The notes below the pieces were generated by a model. That model did no database searches. It was given only the letters and a program-made list of their open reading frames with translations, and had not been told where the DNA came from. From Gemmatimonadota bacterium (GTDB lineage: Bacteria; Gemmatimonadota; Gemmatimonadetes; Gemmatimonadales; GWC2-71-9), in contig JANXXJ010000206.1 in NCBI GenBank assembly GCA_025350665.1, positions 1 through 57,839 of the forward strand: a DNA stretch of 57,839 bases. Reading direction: 5' to 3'. The translations under genes and the position numbers were made by a program. Below are positions 6,756-15,764 of the stretch, piece after piece (the first letter of the stretch is position 1; each line of letters starts with the position of its first letter).

Positions 6756-8113
6756 CAGGCCAGCCACCCGGCGACGGTCTGCACCAGGAGCCAGATGTTG
6801 AGCGCCGCAATCACGAAACCCATCGTGTAGGCCAGCACCTTGAGCCATCGCGGGTTCACGAATTCACCCATCTTGATCCGGTCCGAAGTAAACCGGATCA
6901 GGGGGAAGACCGCGAACGAGAGCTGGAGGCTCAAGATGACCTGGCTGAAAATGATGAGTTTGGCGGTGCCGTGCTCGCCAAAAAAGATAGCGGTCAGCGC
7001 GGCCGGCACAATCGCGATGGCCCGGGTCAGCAAGCGCCGGAGCCAGGGCCGGAGCCGGATGTTGAGGAACCCCTCCATCACGATCTGCCCCGCCAGGGTT
7101 CCGGTCAGGGTCGAGTTCTGCCCCGACGCCAGTAGCGCCACGGCGAAAACCGTCCCCGCTCCGGTGACGCCCAGCAACGGCGTCAGGAGCTGGTAGGCCT
7201 GCTGGATCTCGGCCACTTCGGCGTGACCGGTGGGATGAAAGGTCGCGGCCGCCACGATCAGAATGGCCGCGTTGATGAACAGCGCAAAGGTGAGCGCAAT
7301 GGTCGAGTCGATGAAGCTGTAGCGGACGGCCGTGCGCTTTCCCTCGGGCGTCTCGGCGTAGGCCCGGGTCTGCACGATCGAGGAGTGAAGATAGAGATTG
7401 TGCGGCATGACGGTGGCGCCGAGGATTCCGATCGCGATGTAGAGCTGATCGCGATTGGTGATGACCGAGGCCTGCGGCACGAACCCGCCGAAGATCCCGG
7501 CCAGTTCCGGCCGGCTGATGAAGATCTCGAACAGGAAACAAAGCCCCACGGTCCCGATCAGGACGACGACCAGCGCCTCGACCAGCCGGAAGCCCTTGTT
7601 CTGGAGGTAGAGGACCAGCAGCACGTCGAGCGAGGTGATCCCGATTCCCCACGGCAGCGGGATCCCGAACAGCAGGTTCAGCGCGATGGCCGACCCGATC
7701 ACCTCGGCCAGGTCGCACGCGGCAATGGCGATTTCGCAGAGCACCCACTGGGCGAAGACCACCGGCGGGGAATAGTGGTCGCGACAGGCCTGGGCCAGGT
7801 CGCGGCCGGTGACGATGCCGAGCTTCGACGCCAGCCCCTGGAGCACGATGGCGATCAGGTTCGAGATCAGCACCACGCTGAGCAGGGTGTACCCGAACTG
7901 CGATCCGGCCGCGAGGTCGGTGGCCCAGTTGCCGGGGTCCATATATCCCACCGCCACCAGGTACCCCGGCCCGGCGAACGCCAGCATCTTCCGCCACCAG
8001 TGGGTGTGATGCACCGGCACCGACCGGTACACCTCCGCCAGACTTGGCGTTAGGCGGGCCTGACGCCAGCCCGGCTCCTCCGACGGCGGGTCGCCGTTGC
8101 CGGGACGGTTCAT
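6755..8113 (-). CDS. mntH: NRAMP-family divalent metal (Mn/Fe) transporter MntH
   Basis: A 452-residue inner-membrane proton-coupled metal importer with about eleven membrane segments. The metal-binding residues of the family are present: DPGNW at 59-63 (helix 1) and MPHNLYLHS at 236-244 (helix 6). The chosen ATG overlaps the mntR stop by four bases (ATGA); an ATG six codons upstream is also possible. The gene sits between an MntR/DtxR-family regulator and a universal stress gene on the same strand. Its expression should be controlled by the operator at 8889-8902. Mn(II) is the likeliest substrate given the regulator; Fe(II) cannot be excluded. Confidence 0.93.
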   Translation of the reverse strand: MNRPGNGDPPSEEPGWRQARLTPSLAEVYRSVPVHHTHWWRKMLAFAGPGYLVAVGYMDPGNWATDLAAGSQFGYTLLSVVLISNLIAIVLQGLASKLGIVTGRDLAQACRDHYSPPVVFAQWVLCEIAIAACDLAEVIGSAIALNLLFGIPLPWGIGITSLDVLLVLYLQNKGFRLVEALVVVLIGTVGLCFLFEIFISRPELAGIFGGFVPQASVITNRDQLYIAIGILGATVMPHNLYLHSSIVQTRAYAETPEGKRTAVRYSFIDSTIALTFALFINAAILIVAAATFHPTGHAEVAEIQQAYQLLTPLLGVTGAGTVFAVALLASGQNSTLTGTLAGQIVMEGFLNIRLRPWLRRLLTRAIAIVPAALTAIFFGEHGTAKLIIFSQVILSLQLSFAVFPLIRFTSDRIKMGEFVNPRWLKVLAYTMGFVIAALNIWLLVQTVAGWLA

Positions 8114-8859
8114 TTCGCCCTGGTGCGGCATTGGAGGACCTGAGCCAGTTCCATCCCCACGATTTGCCTGGTGCCGGCCGGCCGGAGCCGCACCGTGGTC
8201 GGGCCGCCGAACGGTTGCCGGTCGGCCACGGTCAATTGCAGGCCGGGCACCAGCCCGTGATCCGCCAAAAACCGGAGCCGCTCCGGATCCTGGGTGGTGA
8301 CCTGGCGCAGTTCGAGTTCTGATCCTACTGGGGCCGCCGCCAGCGAGACCAGGTCGGCGCTTTCGATCCTGCCATCGGCCGTGGGGATTGGATCGCCGTG
8401 GGGATCGTAGCGGGGATTGTCGAGCGCGGTCGCCATCCGGTCGATCAGCAGGTCGGAGACGGCGTGTTCGAGCCGTTCCGCCTCGTCGTGAACGGTGTCC
8501 CAGGCAAAGCCGAGGTGCCGGGTCAGGTAGAGTTCGAGCACCCGGTGGCGCCGGATGGTCCGGAGGGCGGCCTGGCGGCCCTCGCGCGTCAACTGGGCGC
8601 CCTGATAGGGAACCCGCTTCACCAGACCAAGGGCTGACAGCCGCTTCAGCATCATGCTGACCGAGGGCGCAGCCACCATCAGCTTGAGCGCGATGTCCTT
8701 GGTCGTGGCGACGCCGCCGTGGTCCGACAGGTGATAGACGGCTTTGAGATAGTCCTCAACCGACCGGCTGAGCGCGGGCAGGGACGGACGTGCCGGGGCC
8801 CGTCGTGCCGCTGTCCGCGAGCGGGTCGCATGCCTGCGGCGGTCGGCCAGGGCGGTCAT
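8110..8859 (-). CDS. mntR: DtxR/MntR-family metal-dependent transcriptional regulator
   Basis: A 249-residue repressor. After a basic N-terminal extension (1-30) comes the winged helix ([16 protein letters not shown], then [24 protein letters not shown], about 33-80). The dimer and metal domain follows ([40 protein letters not shown], with the HxxxExxEH-type ligands), then [12 protein letters not shown] and a C-terminal FeoA/SH3-like domain ([15 protein letters not shown]). It is closely related in layout to the protein at 26725-27417. Being cotranscribed with mntH, it probably senses Mn(II) or Fe(II) and represses its own operon through the palindrome upstream. Confidence 0.9.
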   Translation of the reverse strand: MTALADRRRHATRSRTAARRAPARPSLPALSRSVEDYLKAVYHLSDHGGVATTKDIALKLMVAAPSVSMMLKRLSALGLVKRVPYQGAQLTREGRQAALRTIRRHRVLELYLTRHLGFAWDTVHDEAERLEHAVSDLLIDRMATALDNPRYDPHGDPIPTADGRIESADLVSLAAAPVGSELELRQVTTQDPERLRFLADHGLVPGLQLTVADRQPFGGPTTVRLRPAGTRQIVGMELAQVLQCRTRAK

Positions 8860-8888
8860 GAGGGCTCGGCTCCAGGGCTGGTTGTGGA

Positions 8889-8902
8889 TTAGTGTCGACT
8901 AA
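8889..8902. promoter_or_regulatory. Predicted DtxR/MntR-type operator
   Basis: Palindrome TTAGT-GTCG-ACTAA, embedded in ATTAGT-N4-ACTAAAT, 30 bases upstream of the mntR start. The same half-sites with the same four-base gap occur at 26601-26614 upstream of the second DtxR-family gene, so this is very likely the binding site of one or both regulators. A TTGTTA lies 17 bases upstream of ATTTAG on the minus strand, placing the operator over a possible -10 box. Confidence 0.65.
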
Positions 8903-8943
8903 ATCTCCTGTAGTATTAGGGTAACAATTGAGTTAGCGCAAGA

Positions 8944-10278
8944 TCACACCGGGATCGCCTCCGAGGGCGCCGGGCCGGCGCCGGCCGCGAGCCGCTCGTC
9001 GGGCTCGATCCACCACCAGGCCAGCGCCCCGATCGCGCAGAGGACCGCCGCCACCACGAACGACATGCTCCACCCGAACCGCTGGGCCAGCCACGGCGTG
9101 AGCGAGGCCGTTACCACCCCCGCGATCTGATTCCCCATGTTCATCACCCCCGAGACCGCGCCCGCGCCGCGCCCGCCCAGATCGGCGGCTACCGCCCAGA
9201 ACGAGCTGAGCGAGAAGTAGAGGGCGCCGCCGCCGCCGGCCAGCACCACGCTCGCGAGCGCCGCGCTTTCGACCTGCACCCCGGTGGCGATGAACACGGC
9301 GGCCAGGAGCATTCCACCGACGCCCACCGCCCGCCGGCCGAACCGCGCTCCGTACCGGGCGCTCAACCGATCGCCCACCCACCCGCCCAGCGGCGACCCG
9401 ATCGCCATTGCAATGAAGGGCAGCATGGCGTAGTAGCCGCTGGCCTTGAGGTTCATCCCGCGCACGGCGTTGAGATAGTTGTAGAACCAGGTGAAGAAGA
9501 TCCACGCCGCATAGCCGAACGTGGCGTAGCCCAGCGTGAGCGCCCGCACCGACGGGTTCGCAAAGATCACGCTCCACGGCAGCGGCCGGGTGGCCGCGGG
9601 TTCCGGCAGCTCGCCGCGGATCAGCGCAGACTCCGACGGAGTGATCCACGGGTGGGACCCAGGTTCGTCCCGGCCGAGGAACCACCAGACCGCCGCCGCG
9701 ATCAGGCCGACCACGGCGCAGGCCACGAACGACATCCGCCAGCCGTGGTCCTGGATTATCAGGCTCACGAACGGCGGGGCCACCCCCGCGCCCACACCCA
9801 CGCCCGCGAAGATGAGCCCGTTGGCGAACCCGCGCTCCTGGCGCGGAATCCACTTGGCCACGAACCGGTTCGACGCCGGATAGACCACCGCCTCGCCGAG
9901 TCCCAGCGCAAATCGAACCGCGATCAGGAGCCAGAACGCCGACGCCGCTCCCGCCGGGACCAGCCCGGTGAGCGCGGTGAAGATGGCCCACCAGATTCCG
10001 GCGATGGTGAGCACCCAGCGGGTGCCGAACCGGTCGGCCAGCCGGCCGCCCGGCGCCTGAAAGAGAGCATAGCCCAGAATGAACGCGCTGAACACGTTGC
10101 CGAGGCGGATCGGATCGAGCCCGAAGTCCTGAGCGATGAACCGTCCGCCGACCGAAATATTGACCCGGTCGAGATACGAGACCGCACTCAGGACGAACAC
10201 CCAGAAGACCAGGAGCCAGCGCAGGCCGGGAATCTTCGCCACGACACTCCGATGAAAGGGAACGGCTAGAGATACCAT
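8944..10278 (-). CDS. MFS transporter, anion:cation symporter type (sugar-acid uptake)
   Basis: A 444-residue twelve-helix MFS protein. It has the features of the ACS group that includes hexuronate and galactonate carriers: YLDRVNISVGG in helix 1, the GGRLADRFGTRWVL loop 2-3 motif, RFALGLGEAVVYPASNRFVAKWIPRQERGFANGL, and the conserved half-way loop GGWVGDRLSARYG. The annotated ATG has a poor ribosome site; a GTG twelve codons later (before AKIPGLRW) has GGAG just upstream and may be the true start. It diverges from the PLP enzyme gene, sharing a 143-base control region. The adjoining kinase and aldolase suggest the substrate is a sugar acid such as a 2-keto-3-deoxy acid or an aldonate. Confidence 0.8.
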   Translation of the reverse strand: MVSLAVPFHRSVVAKIPGLRWLLVFWVFVLSAVSYLDRVNISVGGRFIAQDFGLDPIRLGNVFSAFILGYALFQAPGGRLADRFGTRWVLTIAGIWWAIFTALTGLVPAGAASAFWLLIAVRFALGLGEAVVYPASNRFVAKWIPRQERGFANGLIFAGVGVGAGVAPPFVSLIIQDHGWRMSFVACAVVGLIAAAVWWFLGRDEPGSHPWITPSESALIRGELPEPAATRPLPWSVIFANPSVRALTLGYATFGYAAWIFFTWFYNYLNAVRGMNLKASGYYAMLPFIAMAIGSPLGGWVGDRLSARYGARFGRRAVGVGGMLLAAVFIATGVQVESAALASVVLAGGGGALYFSLSSFWAVAADLGGRGAGAVSGVMNMGNQIAGVVTASLTPWLAQRFGWSMSFVVAAVLCAIGALAWWWIEPDERLAAGAGPAPSEAIPV

Positions 10279-10421
10279 CCGGACCAGCCGATGTCTACGC
10301 GACCTGGCGGACCCCGCCGCGCGCCTGTATGCTCCTCTGCGCCGCCGCCCGGATCGGGATCATCGTCGCCGGGGTGACGGCAGCAGGCTTGAGGGACCAC
10401 CGGATACTCGAGGGACGACCG

Positions 10422-11678
10422 ATGCTGAGCCGACGGACTTTTTTCGGGCAGGGGAGCCAGACGCTGGCCGCGCTGGGCCTCCTCGGTAACGCGGAGGCTG
10501 CGCCGCCGCCGAGCTCGTCGCCGCCGGCGCCGGCGCCGGACTACTACGACAAGCTCGGCGTACCGAAGATCATCAACGCGGCCGGTACCTATACCTATCT
10601 CACGGCGTCGATCATGCCGCCCCAGGTTCAGGCCGCCATCACCGCCGCCGCCCGGCATCCCGTGCGGCTGCGGGACCTCCAGCACGCGGCGGGAGCCTAC
10701 CTGGCCAAGCGACTTCAGGCCGAAGCCGCCATGGTCACCTCCGGCGCGGCGTCCGCCATCGCCATCGGGACGGCCGCCTGCATGACCCTGGGCAACGAAG
10801 CCGCCACCGGCGACATCCCGGCCCGCGCGGCGACCCTCAAGAACGAAGTCATCATCCAGAAGACCCATCACCTGAGCCACGAGCATTCGCTCGAGATGTG
10901 CGGTGCCCGGCTGGTCGAGGTCGAGTCGATGGATGACTATCGCCGCGCCTTCGGACCCCGGACCGCGATGGCCTTCTTCTTCAACGCGGCTGAGGGAGGC
11001 CAGATCGGCCGCGAAGACTGGATTCGGGCGGCCCACGAGCATGGCGTGCCGGCCTTCAACGACGCCGCCGCCGACGTGCCGCCGATCGCCAATCTCTGGA
11101 ACTACACGAAGATGGGCTTCGATCTGGTGGCGTTCTCCGGCGGGAAGGGGATCCGCGGGCCCCAGAACGCCGGGCTGCTCCTTGGCCGCAAAGCCCTGAT
11201 CGAGTCCGCCCACCTGAACAACGTCCCGACCGACCGCGCTATTGGCCGCTCGATGAAGGTGGCGAAGGAACAGATCGTCGGCATGGTGGCCGCGGTGGAC
11301 TGGTTCCTCGATCAGAATGAGGACGAGCTCCGGCGGGAGTGGCACGCCCGCGCCGGCCGGATCGCCCGGCACCTGGCCGGCCTTCCGACGTTGACGCACA
11401 CCGTGCTCGTTCCGCCGGTGGCCAACAACGTCCCGCACCTGATGATTCGCTATGACCAGGCCCGGATCCGGATCAGTCCGCTCGAGGTGGCCCGCGCCCT
11501 TCAGGCCGGTACGCCGAGCATCGAATTGAATCCCGGCACCGGCCACGCCGCCGGCGCAACCGGTCTTCCTTCCGACGAGAACACCATCGTGGTCGGTACC
11601 TGGATGCTCGAGCCCGGCGAAGACATGATCGTCGCGCGCCGGCTCCGGGAGACGCTGGCCGCCGCGGCCGGAGCATGA
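10422..11678 (+). CDS. Tat-exported SelA-like PLP enzyme (D-glucosaminate ammonia-lyase-like)
   Basis: A 418-residue fold-type I PLP enzyme of the SelA/DgaE-like group. The ATG at 10422 follows GAGGGA by seven bases. Residues 1-27 form a twin-arginine signal (LSRRTFF motif, hydrophobic stretch, NAEA|A cleavage-like site). The mature part begins YYDKLGVPKIINAAGTYTYL, typical of SelA-like enzymes. The PLP lysine is K242 in SGGKGIRGPQ. Relatives convert amino-sugar acids to 2-keto-3-deoxy acids plus ammonia. It is first in a run with 2-keto-3-deoxygalactonokinase (10-base gap) and KDPGal aldolase. Tat export would allow a cofactor-loaded enzyme to act in the periplasm. It is not a selenocysteine synthase: that enzyme is cytoplasmic and tRNA-bound. 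Substrate unproven. Confidence 0.8.
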   Translation: MLSRRTFFGQGSQTLAALGLLGNAEAAPPPSSSPPAPAPDYYDKLGVPKIINAAGTYTYLTASIMPPQVQAAITAAARHPVRLRDLQHAAGAYLAKRLQAEAAMVTSGAASAIAIGTAACMTLGNEAATGDIPARAATLKNEVIIQKTHHLSHEHSLEMCGARLVEVESMDDYRRAFGPRTAMAFFFNAAEGGQIGREDWIRAAHEHGVPAFNDAAADVPPIANLWNYTKMGFDLVAFSGGKGIRGPQNAGLLLGRKALIESAHLNNVPTDRAIGRSMKVAKEQIVGMVAAVDWFLDQNEDELRREWHARAGRIARHLAGLPTLTHTVLVPPVANNVPHLMIRYDQARIRISPLEVARALQAGTPSIELNPGTGHAAGATGLPSDENTIVVGTWMLEPGEDMIVARRLRETLAAAAGA

Positions 11679-11688
11679 ACCGGGCGCG

Positions 11689-12570
11689 ATGATCGCCGTT
11701 GACTGGGGCGGCTCAAGCCTCCGGGCCTACCGGCTGTCCGACCAGGGAACCATCCTCGAACGCCGGGTGTCCGCAGCCGGCGTCTTCGAATCGTCGAGCC
11801 GCCCCTTCGAACGGGCGCTCGAGGCGCTGATCGGCGACTGGCTCGCCGCCGGCGACGCGTCCGTCGTGATGAGCGGGATGATCGGCAGCCGCCGCGGCTG
11901 GATCGAGGTGCCCTATCGGGCCTGTCCGGCCCGGCTCGATGATCTTGCCGCCGGGCGGCGCGAGGTTCGGTGGGGCGGCCGCCGGGCGTGGATCATCCCG
12001 GGGCTTGCGTGCCGGTCCGCGACCGGCGCGCCGGATGTGATGCGCGGCGAGGAGACCCAGGTCGTCGGGGCGTTAGGCGAACTCCCGGATCCGGCCGTCA
12101 TCTGCCTCCCGGGAACCCATACCAAATGGGTCGACTACACGGGCGGGACGATCCGCGGCTTCCGGACCGCCCCCACCGGTGAGATCTACCGGTTGCTGGC
12201 CGAGCAGAGCAGTCTGGTTGGCGCACCGGCCACCGGGCCGGTCGATCCGGTCTGGTTTGCGGCGGGTCTCGCCCGATCGGACGAGGCCGGCGGCCTGTTG
12301 CAGCACCTGTTCGGAGTCCGGGCTGCCCAGATGACCGGCGACCTGGCCGAAGACCAGGCGGCGTCGTTCCTGTCCGGGGTGCTGATCGGCCACGATGTTC
12401 GGGAGGAAGCTCGGCCGGAACAACCGGTCCACCTGCTGGGCGACCCCGCGCTCACGGATCTGTACCGGATCGCCCTCGACCGCCGGGACGTTAGGTGCGT
12501 TCTGCTCGACCCCGATGCGGCCGCGTACGGCCTGTTCGCCCTGTCCCGCGCCATCGAGGCGGCCGCATGA
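11689..12570 (+). CDS. dgoK: 2-dehydro-3-deoxygalactonokinase
   Basis: A 293-residue kinase of the DgoK family (ASKHA fold). The phosphate-1 motif is MIAVDWGGSSLRAYRL at the N-terminus; GMIGSRRGW, ICLPGTHTKWVDYTGG and the GEIYRLLAEQSSL segments match the family, as does the length. It phosphorylates 2-keto-3-deoxy-galactonate (or a close 2-keto-3-deoxy acid) at C6 in the cytoplasm. The start lies 10 bases after the PLP enzyme gene, and its stop overlaps the aldolase start (ATGA). It contains one CGTTAGGC copy, where TTA encodes Leu in GALGEL. Confidence 0.92.
   Translation: MIAVDWGGSSLRAYRLSDQGTILERRVSAAGVFESSSRPFERALEALIGDWLAAGDASVVMSGMIGSRRGWIEVPYRACPARLDDLAAGRREVRWGGRRAWIIPGLACRSATGAPDVMRGEETQVVGALGELPDPAVICLPGTHTKWVDYTGGTIRGFRTAPTGEIYRLLAEQSSLVGAPATGPVDPVWFAAGLARSDEAGGLLQHLFGVRAAQMTGDLAEDQAASFLSGVLIGHDVREEARPEQPVHLLGDPALTDLYRIALDRRDVRCVLLDPDAAAYGLFALSRAIEAAA
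12071..12078 (+). repeat. Dispersed octamer CGTTAGGC (one of twelve copies)
   Basis: Representative copy. Plus-strand copies start at 8048, 12071, 15487, 24481, 40629, 49907 and 54107. Minus-strand copies (read as GCCTAACG) start at 20265, 28800, 44303, 52525 and 56363. Near matches are GGTTAGGC (489-496, minus) and CGTTAGGT (12489-12496). By hand count GTTAG or its complement occurs 20 times in the window, and 12 of these sit in the full octamer. Confidence 0.6.
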
Positions 12571-13217
12571 TCGGATTCACCGAAGCCTTCACCCGCTGTC
12601 CCTTGATCGCCATTCTCCGCGGCATCGAGCCCGAAGCGTGCGAGGCGATCGGTGCCGTCCTCGTGGACGCCGGCTTTTCGATCATTGAGGTGCCGCTCAA
12701 CTCGCCCCGCCCGCTGGCCAGCATCGCGGCACTGGCGAGTCGCCTCGGTGATAGAGCGTTGATTGGGGCCGGCACCGTGCTGAGCGCCGCCGGCGTCGAT
12801 CAGGTGATCGCCGCCGGCGGGCGTCTGATCGTGATGCCGCACGGCGACCGCGCCGTCATCGACGCCGCGGTTCGTCACCACATCCCCGTCGTCCCGGGCG
12901 TGGCGACCCCGACCGAAGCCTTCGCCGCAATCGGGGCCGGAGCCGCGGGGCTCAAACTGTTCCCCGCCGAGTCGCTTCCGCCCACCGTGGTCAAGTCGCT
13001 TCGGGCCGTCATTCCGCCCGAAATCCTGCTCCTGCCGGTGGGTGGAATCTCCCTCGACAATCTCTCGGCCTACTGGCATGCCGGCGCCGGCGGATTCGGT
13101 CTCGGGTCCGCGTTGTACCGGCCCGGTGACGCTGCCGAGACGGTCCAGGTTCGCGCGGCGGCATTCGTCACCCGCGTGGCCGAACTGCGGGCTGCGGCCC
13201 CGGCGTCCCGAGCCTAG
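12567..13217 (+). CDS. dgoA: 2-dehydro-3-deoxy-6-phosphogalactonate aldolase
   Basis: A 216-residue class I aldolase of the KDPG/KDPGal family. Visible signatures are LIAILRGIEPE, GFSIIEVPLNSP (catalytic Glu41), IGAGTVL, VVPGVATPTEA and GLKLFPAE with the Schiff-base Lys130. The GLKLFPAE and LNSP forms are those of DgoA rather than Eda. It would split 2-keto-3-deoxy-6-phosphogalactonate into pyruvate and glyceraldehyde 3-phosphate. The four-base overlap with dgoK shows translational coupling. The following 102 bases up to the ADOP permease contain no gene or clear terminator. Confidence 0.92.
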   Translation: MIGFTEAFTRCPLIAILRGIEPEACEAIGAVLVDAGFSIIEVPLNSPRPLASIAALASRLGDRALIGAGTVLSAAGVDQVIAAGGRLIVMPHGDRAVIDAAVRHHIPVVPGVATPTEAFAAIGAGAAGLKLFPAESLPPTVVKSLRAVIPPEILLLPVGGISLDNLSAYWHAGAGGFGLGSALYRPGDAAETVQVRAAAFVTRVAELRAAAPASRA

Positions 13218-13319
13218 AAACCGCCCTCCCCGTCGCGCCGTACGACCTGCCAGGCGCCGGCTTCCAACACTCGCCCCCGCCGGCGCATCCAATCACCGCC
13301 CCCACTCCGACCGGTATTC

Positions 13320-15752
13320 ATGTCGAGCTTCCGCCTGGCCCTGCGTTCGCTGGCCCGCCGTCCCGGTTTCGTCGTCGTCGTCGTCCTCACCCTGGCACTC
13401 GGCATCGGCGCCAACAGCGCGATCTTCTCGGTGATCAACGCGGTGTTGCTGAAGCCCCTGCCATATCGCGCCCCGAACCAGCTCGCGATGATCTGGAGCA
13501 AGTGGGCCAACTTCGACAAGACCTGGCTCGCCGAGGCCGAGTACCTGGGCTACCAGGGCATGAAGCGGGTCTTCGAGGATGTCGGCACCTGGGGCCCGGG
13601 AGACGACGTGACGCTGGGTGGATCGTCGGCGCCGGAGAGTGTCATCGCGATCCGGATGTCCGCCAATCTGTTGTCGGTCCTCGGCGTGGCGCCGGCGGCC
13701 GGCCGGAGTATTTCGGAGGCGGAAGACATTCCCAACGGTCCGCCGGTCGTGATGGTGGGGTACGACACCTGGCAGCGCCGCTATCATGGCGATCTTGCCA
13801 TCCTCAATCGGCCGATCGAGATCAACGGCGAGTCCGCCATCGTGGTAGGCGTCCTGCCGAAGGCCTTCCGCTTTCCCCTCGAATTCCAGAGCCGGGTCAC
13901 GGCCCAGGTCGTCCAGCCGATCCAGACCAACCGGAGTGCCCCCGAACGGGGTAGCCATTCGCAATTCGCGATTGGCCGGCTCCGCAGCGGTGTGACGGCC
14001 ACTCAGGCGGCCGCCGAGGTCGGCGCCCTGGCCACGCGCTGGAATCGCGAAGGCCTCTATCCCGCCGACATGCGCTTCGGGGCGTTCGCGGTTGGGCTCA
14101 CCGACGAGATCGCGGGCAAGGTTCGGGTGGCGCTCGCTGGACTCGGGGCCGCGGTCGGGCTGCTCCTGCTCCTCACCTGCGCTAACGTGGCGAACCTGAT
14201 TTTGATCCGGGCGGACGCCTCGTCCCGGGAAATCGCGGTGCGATCGGCGCTGGGTGCCGGCACCCGGGAACAACTGGTCCTGCCGCTGGCCGAGAGTCTG
14301 CTGCTTGGCGGGGCCGGCGGCATCGCGGGTCTCGGACTTTCCTGGGTTGCCTTGCGGGTGCTCGTGGCCCGGGCACCGACCTCGGTTCCTCGTCTCGCGG
14401 AACTGGACGTCGGGCTTCCGGTCGTGCTCTTCACGGTGGGGTTGGCGTTGCTGGTCGGCATCGTGTTCGGCCTGGTGCCGATCGTGAAGCTCCGCGGCAT
14501 GGACCTGGCCCAGGTCCTTCGCGACGGTGCCCGCGGTCTCTCGGGTGGCGCCGGCCGCCGTCGCGGACGGGACGTCCTGGTGGTGGCGGAGATGGCGCTC
14601 GCGGCTCTCCTGCTGGCCGGCGCCACGCTCACCATCCGTTCGTTCCGGAATCTCCAGAACGTGGACCCCGGGTTCGATCCGTCGGGCGTGCTGACCTTCC
14701 GGCTCTCGCTGTCACCGTCCCGATATCCCGACTCGACCAGTGTGGTGGCGTTCTATCAGAACCTGGTCGATCACGCTCGTCAGTTGCCGGGCGTCAAGGC
14801 GGCCGGTGTGGTCCGGGTTCTCCCGCTGGCCGCTGAAATCGGCGACGCGGGTCTGGCCATCGAGGGGAAGCCGACGCCCGCCAACAGCAACGGGATGTCC
14901 GCCGACTGGCAGACCGTCAGTCCCGGCTACTTCGAGGCGATGAAGATCCGGCTCGTGAGCGGCCGGTACTTCGGGGCCGGGGACGGATCCGGCGGGCCGC
15001 CGGTGATCGCCATCAACGAGACGCTGGCCCGGGAGTATTTCCCCGGGGAGGATCCGATCGGCCATCGGATCGAGGTCGGGGGCCAAACAGCGGTGTGGCG
15101 GACGGTGGTCGCCGTCGTGGGCGACGTCCACCACGACGGCATCACCGCCCCGGTCAAACGCGCCTGGTTCGTGCCGCACGCGCAATGGGGCAAACTGATC
15201 GGCGGCCCGCGCCGGGACATGACGCTGGTGGTGCGGACCACCGGCGCCCCACGGGACGCGCTGGCACCGCTCCAGTCGTACCTCCGCGCGACCGACCCCG
15301 GGCTGGCCCTGACCCAGGTTGCGACCCTGGACGAAGTGCTCGCCGGCGCTACCCGGGAGCAGCGCTTCACCACGGCGCTGATGGCGGGGTTTGCGCTCCT
15401 GGCGCTCATCCTGGCCGCGGTCGGTGTGTACGGAGTGGTCTCATACGCGGTGAGCCAGCAGACCCGGGAGATCGGCATTCGCCTGGCGTTAGGCGCCGGC
15501 ACCGGTTCGGTCCGGGCCTGGGTCATGAAGACGAGCCTGGCGCCGGCCGGCGTCGGCCTCCTGCTCGGACTCGGCCTGGCCGCCCTGCTGGCCGGGTTCC
15601 TCCGCTCCATTCTGTTCGGCGTGGCGCCGCTCGATCCCCTCACCTTCGCCCTGGTCGGCCCGTCGCTGGCGATCGTGGCCGCGGGCTCGATTTTGATCCC
15701 GGCTTGGCGCGCCTCGAGGGTCGAGCCGATCGAGGCGCTCCGGGCGGAGTAA
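13320..15752 (+). CDS. ADOP-type (MacB/FtsX) ABC permease
   Basis: An 810-residue duplicated permease of the Acidobacterial Duplicated Orphan Permease group. The N-terminus is diagnostic (LALRSLARRPGFVVVVVLTLALGIGANSAIFSVINAVLLKPLPY). MacB-type periplasmic domains lie at about 50-260 and 490-660; FtsX-type membrane triplets lie at about 275-395 and 690-800, the second ending in the usual RASRVEPIEALRAE. No ATPase gene is adjacent, as is normal for these orphan permeases. Such genes occur in many copies in Acidobacteriota and Gemmatimonadota; roles in export or cell-envelope mechanotransmission are presumed. It contains one CGTTAGGC copy. Confidence 0.93.
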   Translation: MSSFRLALRSLARRPGFVVVVVLTLALGIGANSAIFSVINAVLLKPLPYRAPNQLAMIWSKWANFDKTWLAEAEYLGYQGMKRVFEDVGTWGPGDDVTLGGSSAPESVIAIRMSANLLSVLGVAPAAGRSISEAEDIPNGPPVVMVGYDTWQRRYHGDLAILNRPIEINGESAIVVGVLPKAFRFPLEFQSRVTAQVVQPIQTNRSAPERGSHSQFAIGRLRSGVTATQAAAEVGALATRWNREGLYPADMRFGAFAVGLTDEIAGKVRVALAGLGAAVGLLLLLTCANVANLILIRADASSREIAVRSALGAGTREQLVLPLAESLLLGGAGGIAGLGLSWVALRVLVARAPTSVPRLAELDVGLPVVLFTVGLALLVGIVFGLVPIVKLRGMDLAQVLRDGARGLSGGAGRRRGRDVLVVAEMALAALLLAGATLTIRSFRNLQNVDPGFDPSGVLTFRLSLSPSRYPDSTSVVAFYQNLVDHARQLPGVKAAGVVRVLPLAAEIGDAGLAIEGKPTPANSNGMSADWQTVSPGYFEAMKIRLVSGRYFGAGDGSGGPPVIAINETLAREYFPGEDPIGHRIEVGGQTAVWRTVVAVVGDVHHDGITAPVKRAWFVPHAQWGKLIGGPRRDMTLVVRTTGAPRDALAPLQSYLRATDPGLALTQVATLDEVLAGATREQRFTTALMAGFALLALILAAVGVYGVVSYAVSQQTREIGIRLALGAGTGSVRAWVMKTSLAPAGVGLLLGLGLAALLAGFLRSILFGVAPLDPLTFALVGPSLAIVAAGSILIPAWRASRVEPIEALRAE

Positions 15753-15764
15753 CCGGGCCGGCCG

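Noticed and set aside
10266-11546. A 426-residue open frame antisense to the PLP enzyme gene
   Set aside because: Shadow of a strongly supported gene; its sequence is low-complexity and Arg/Gly-rich without a family.
10422-11678. Selenocysteine synthase (SelA)
   Set aside because: The Tat leader and sugar-acid neighbours argue against a tRNA-bound cytoplasmic enzyme; no selB or tRNA-Sec is present.
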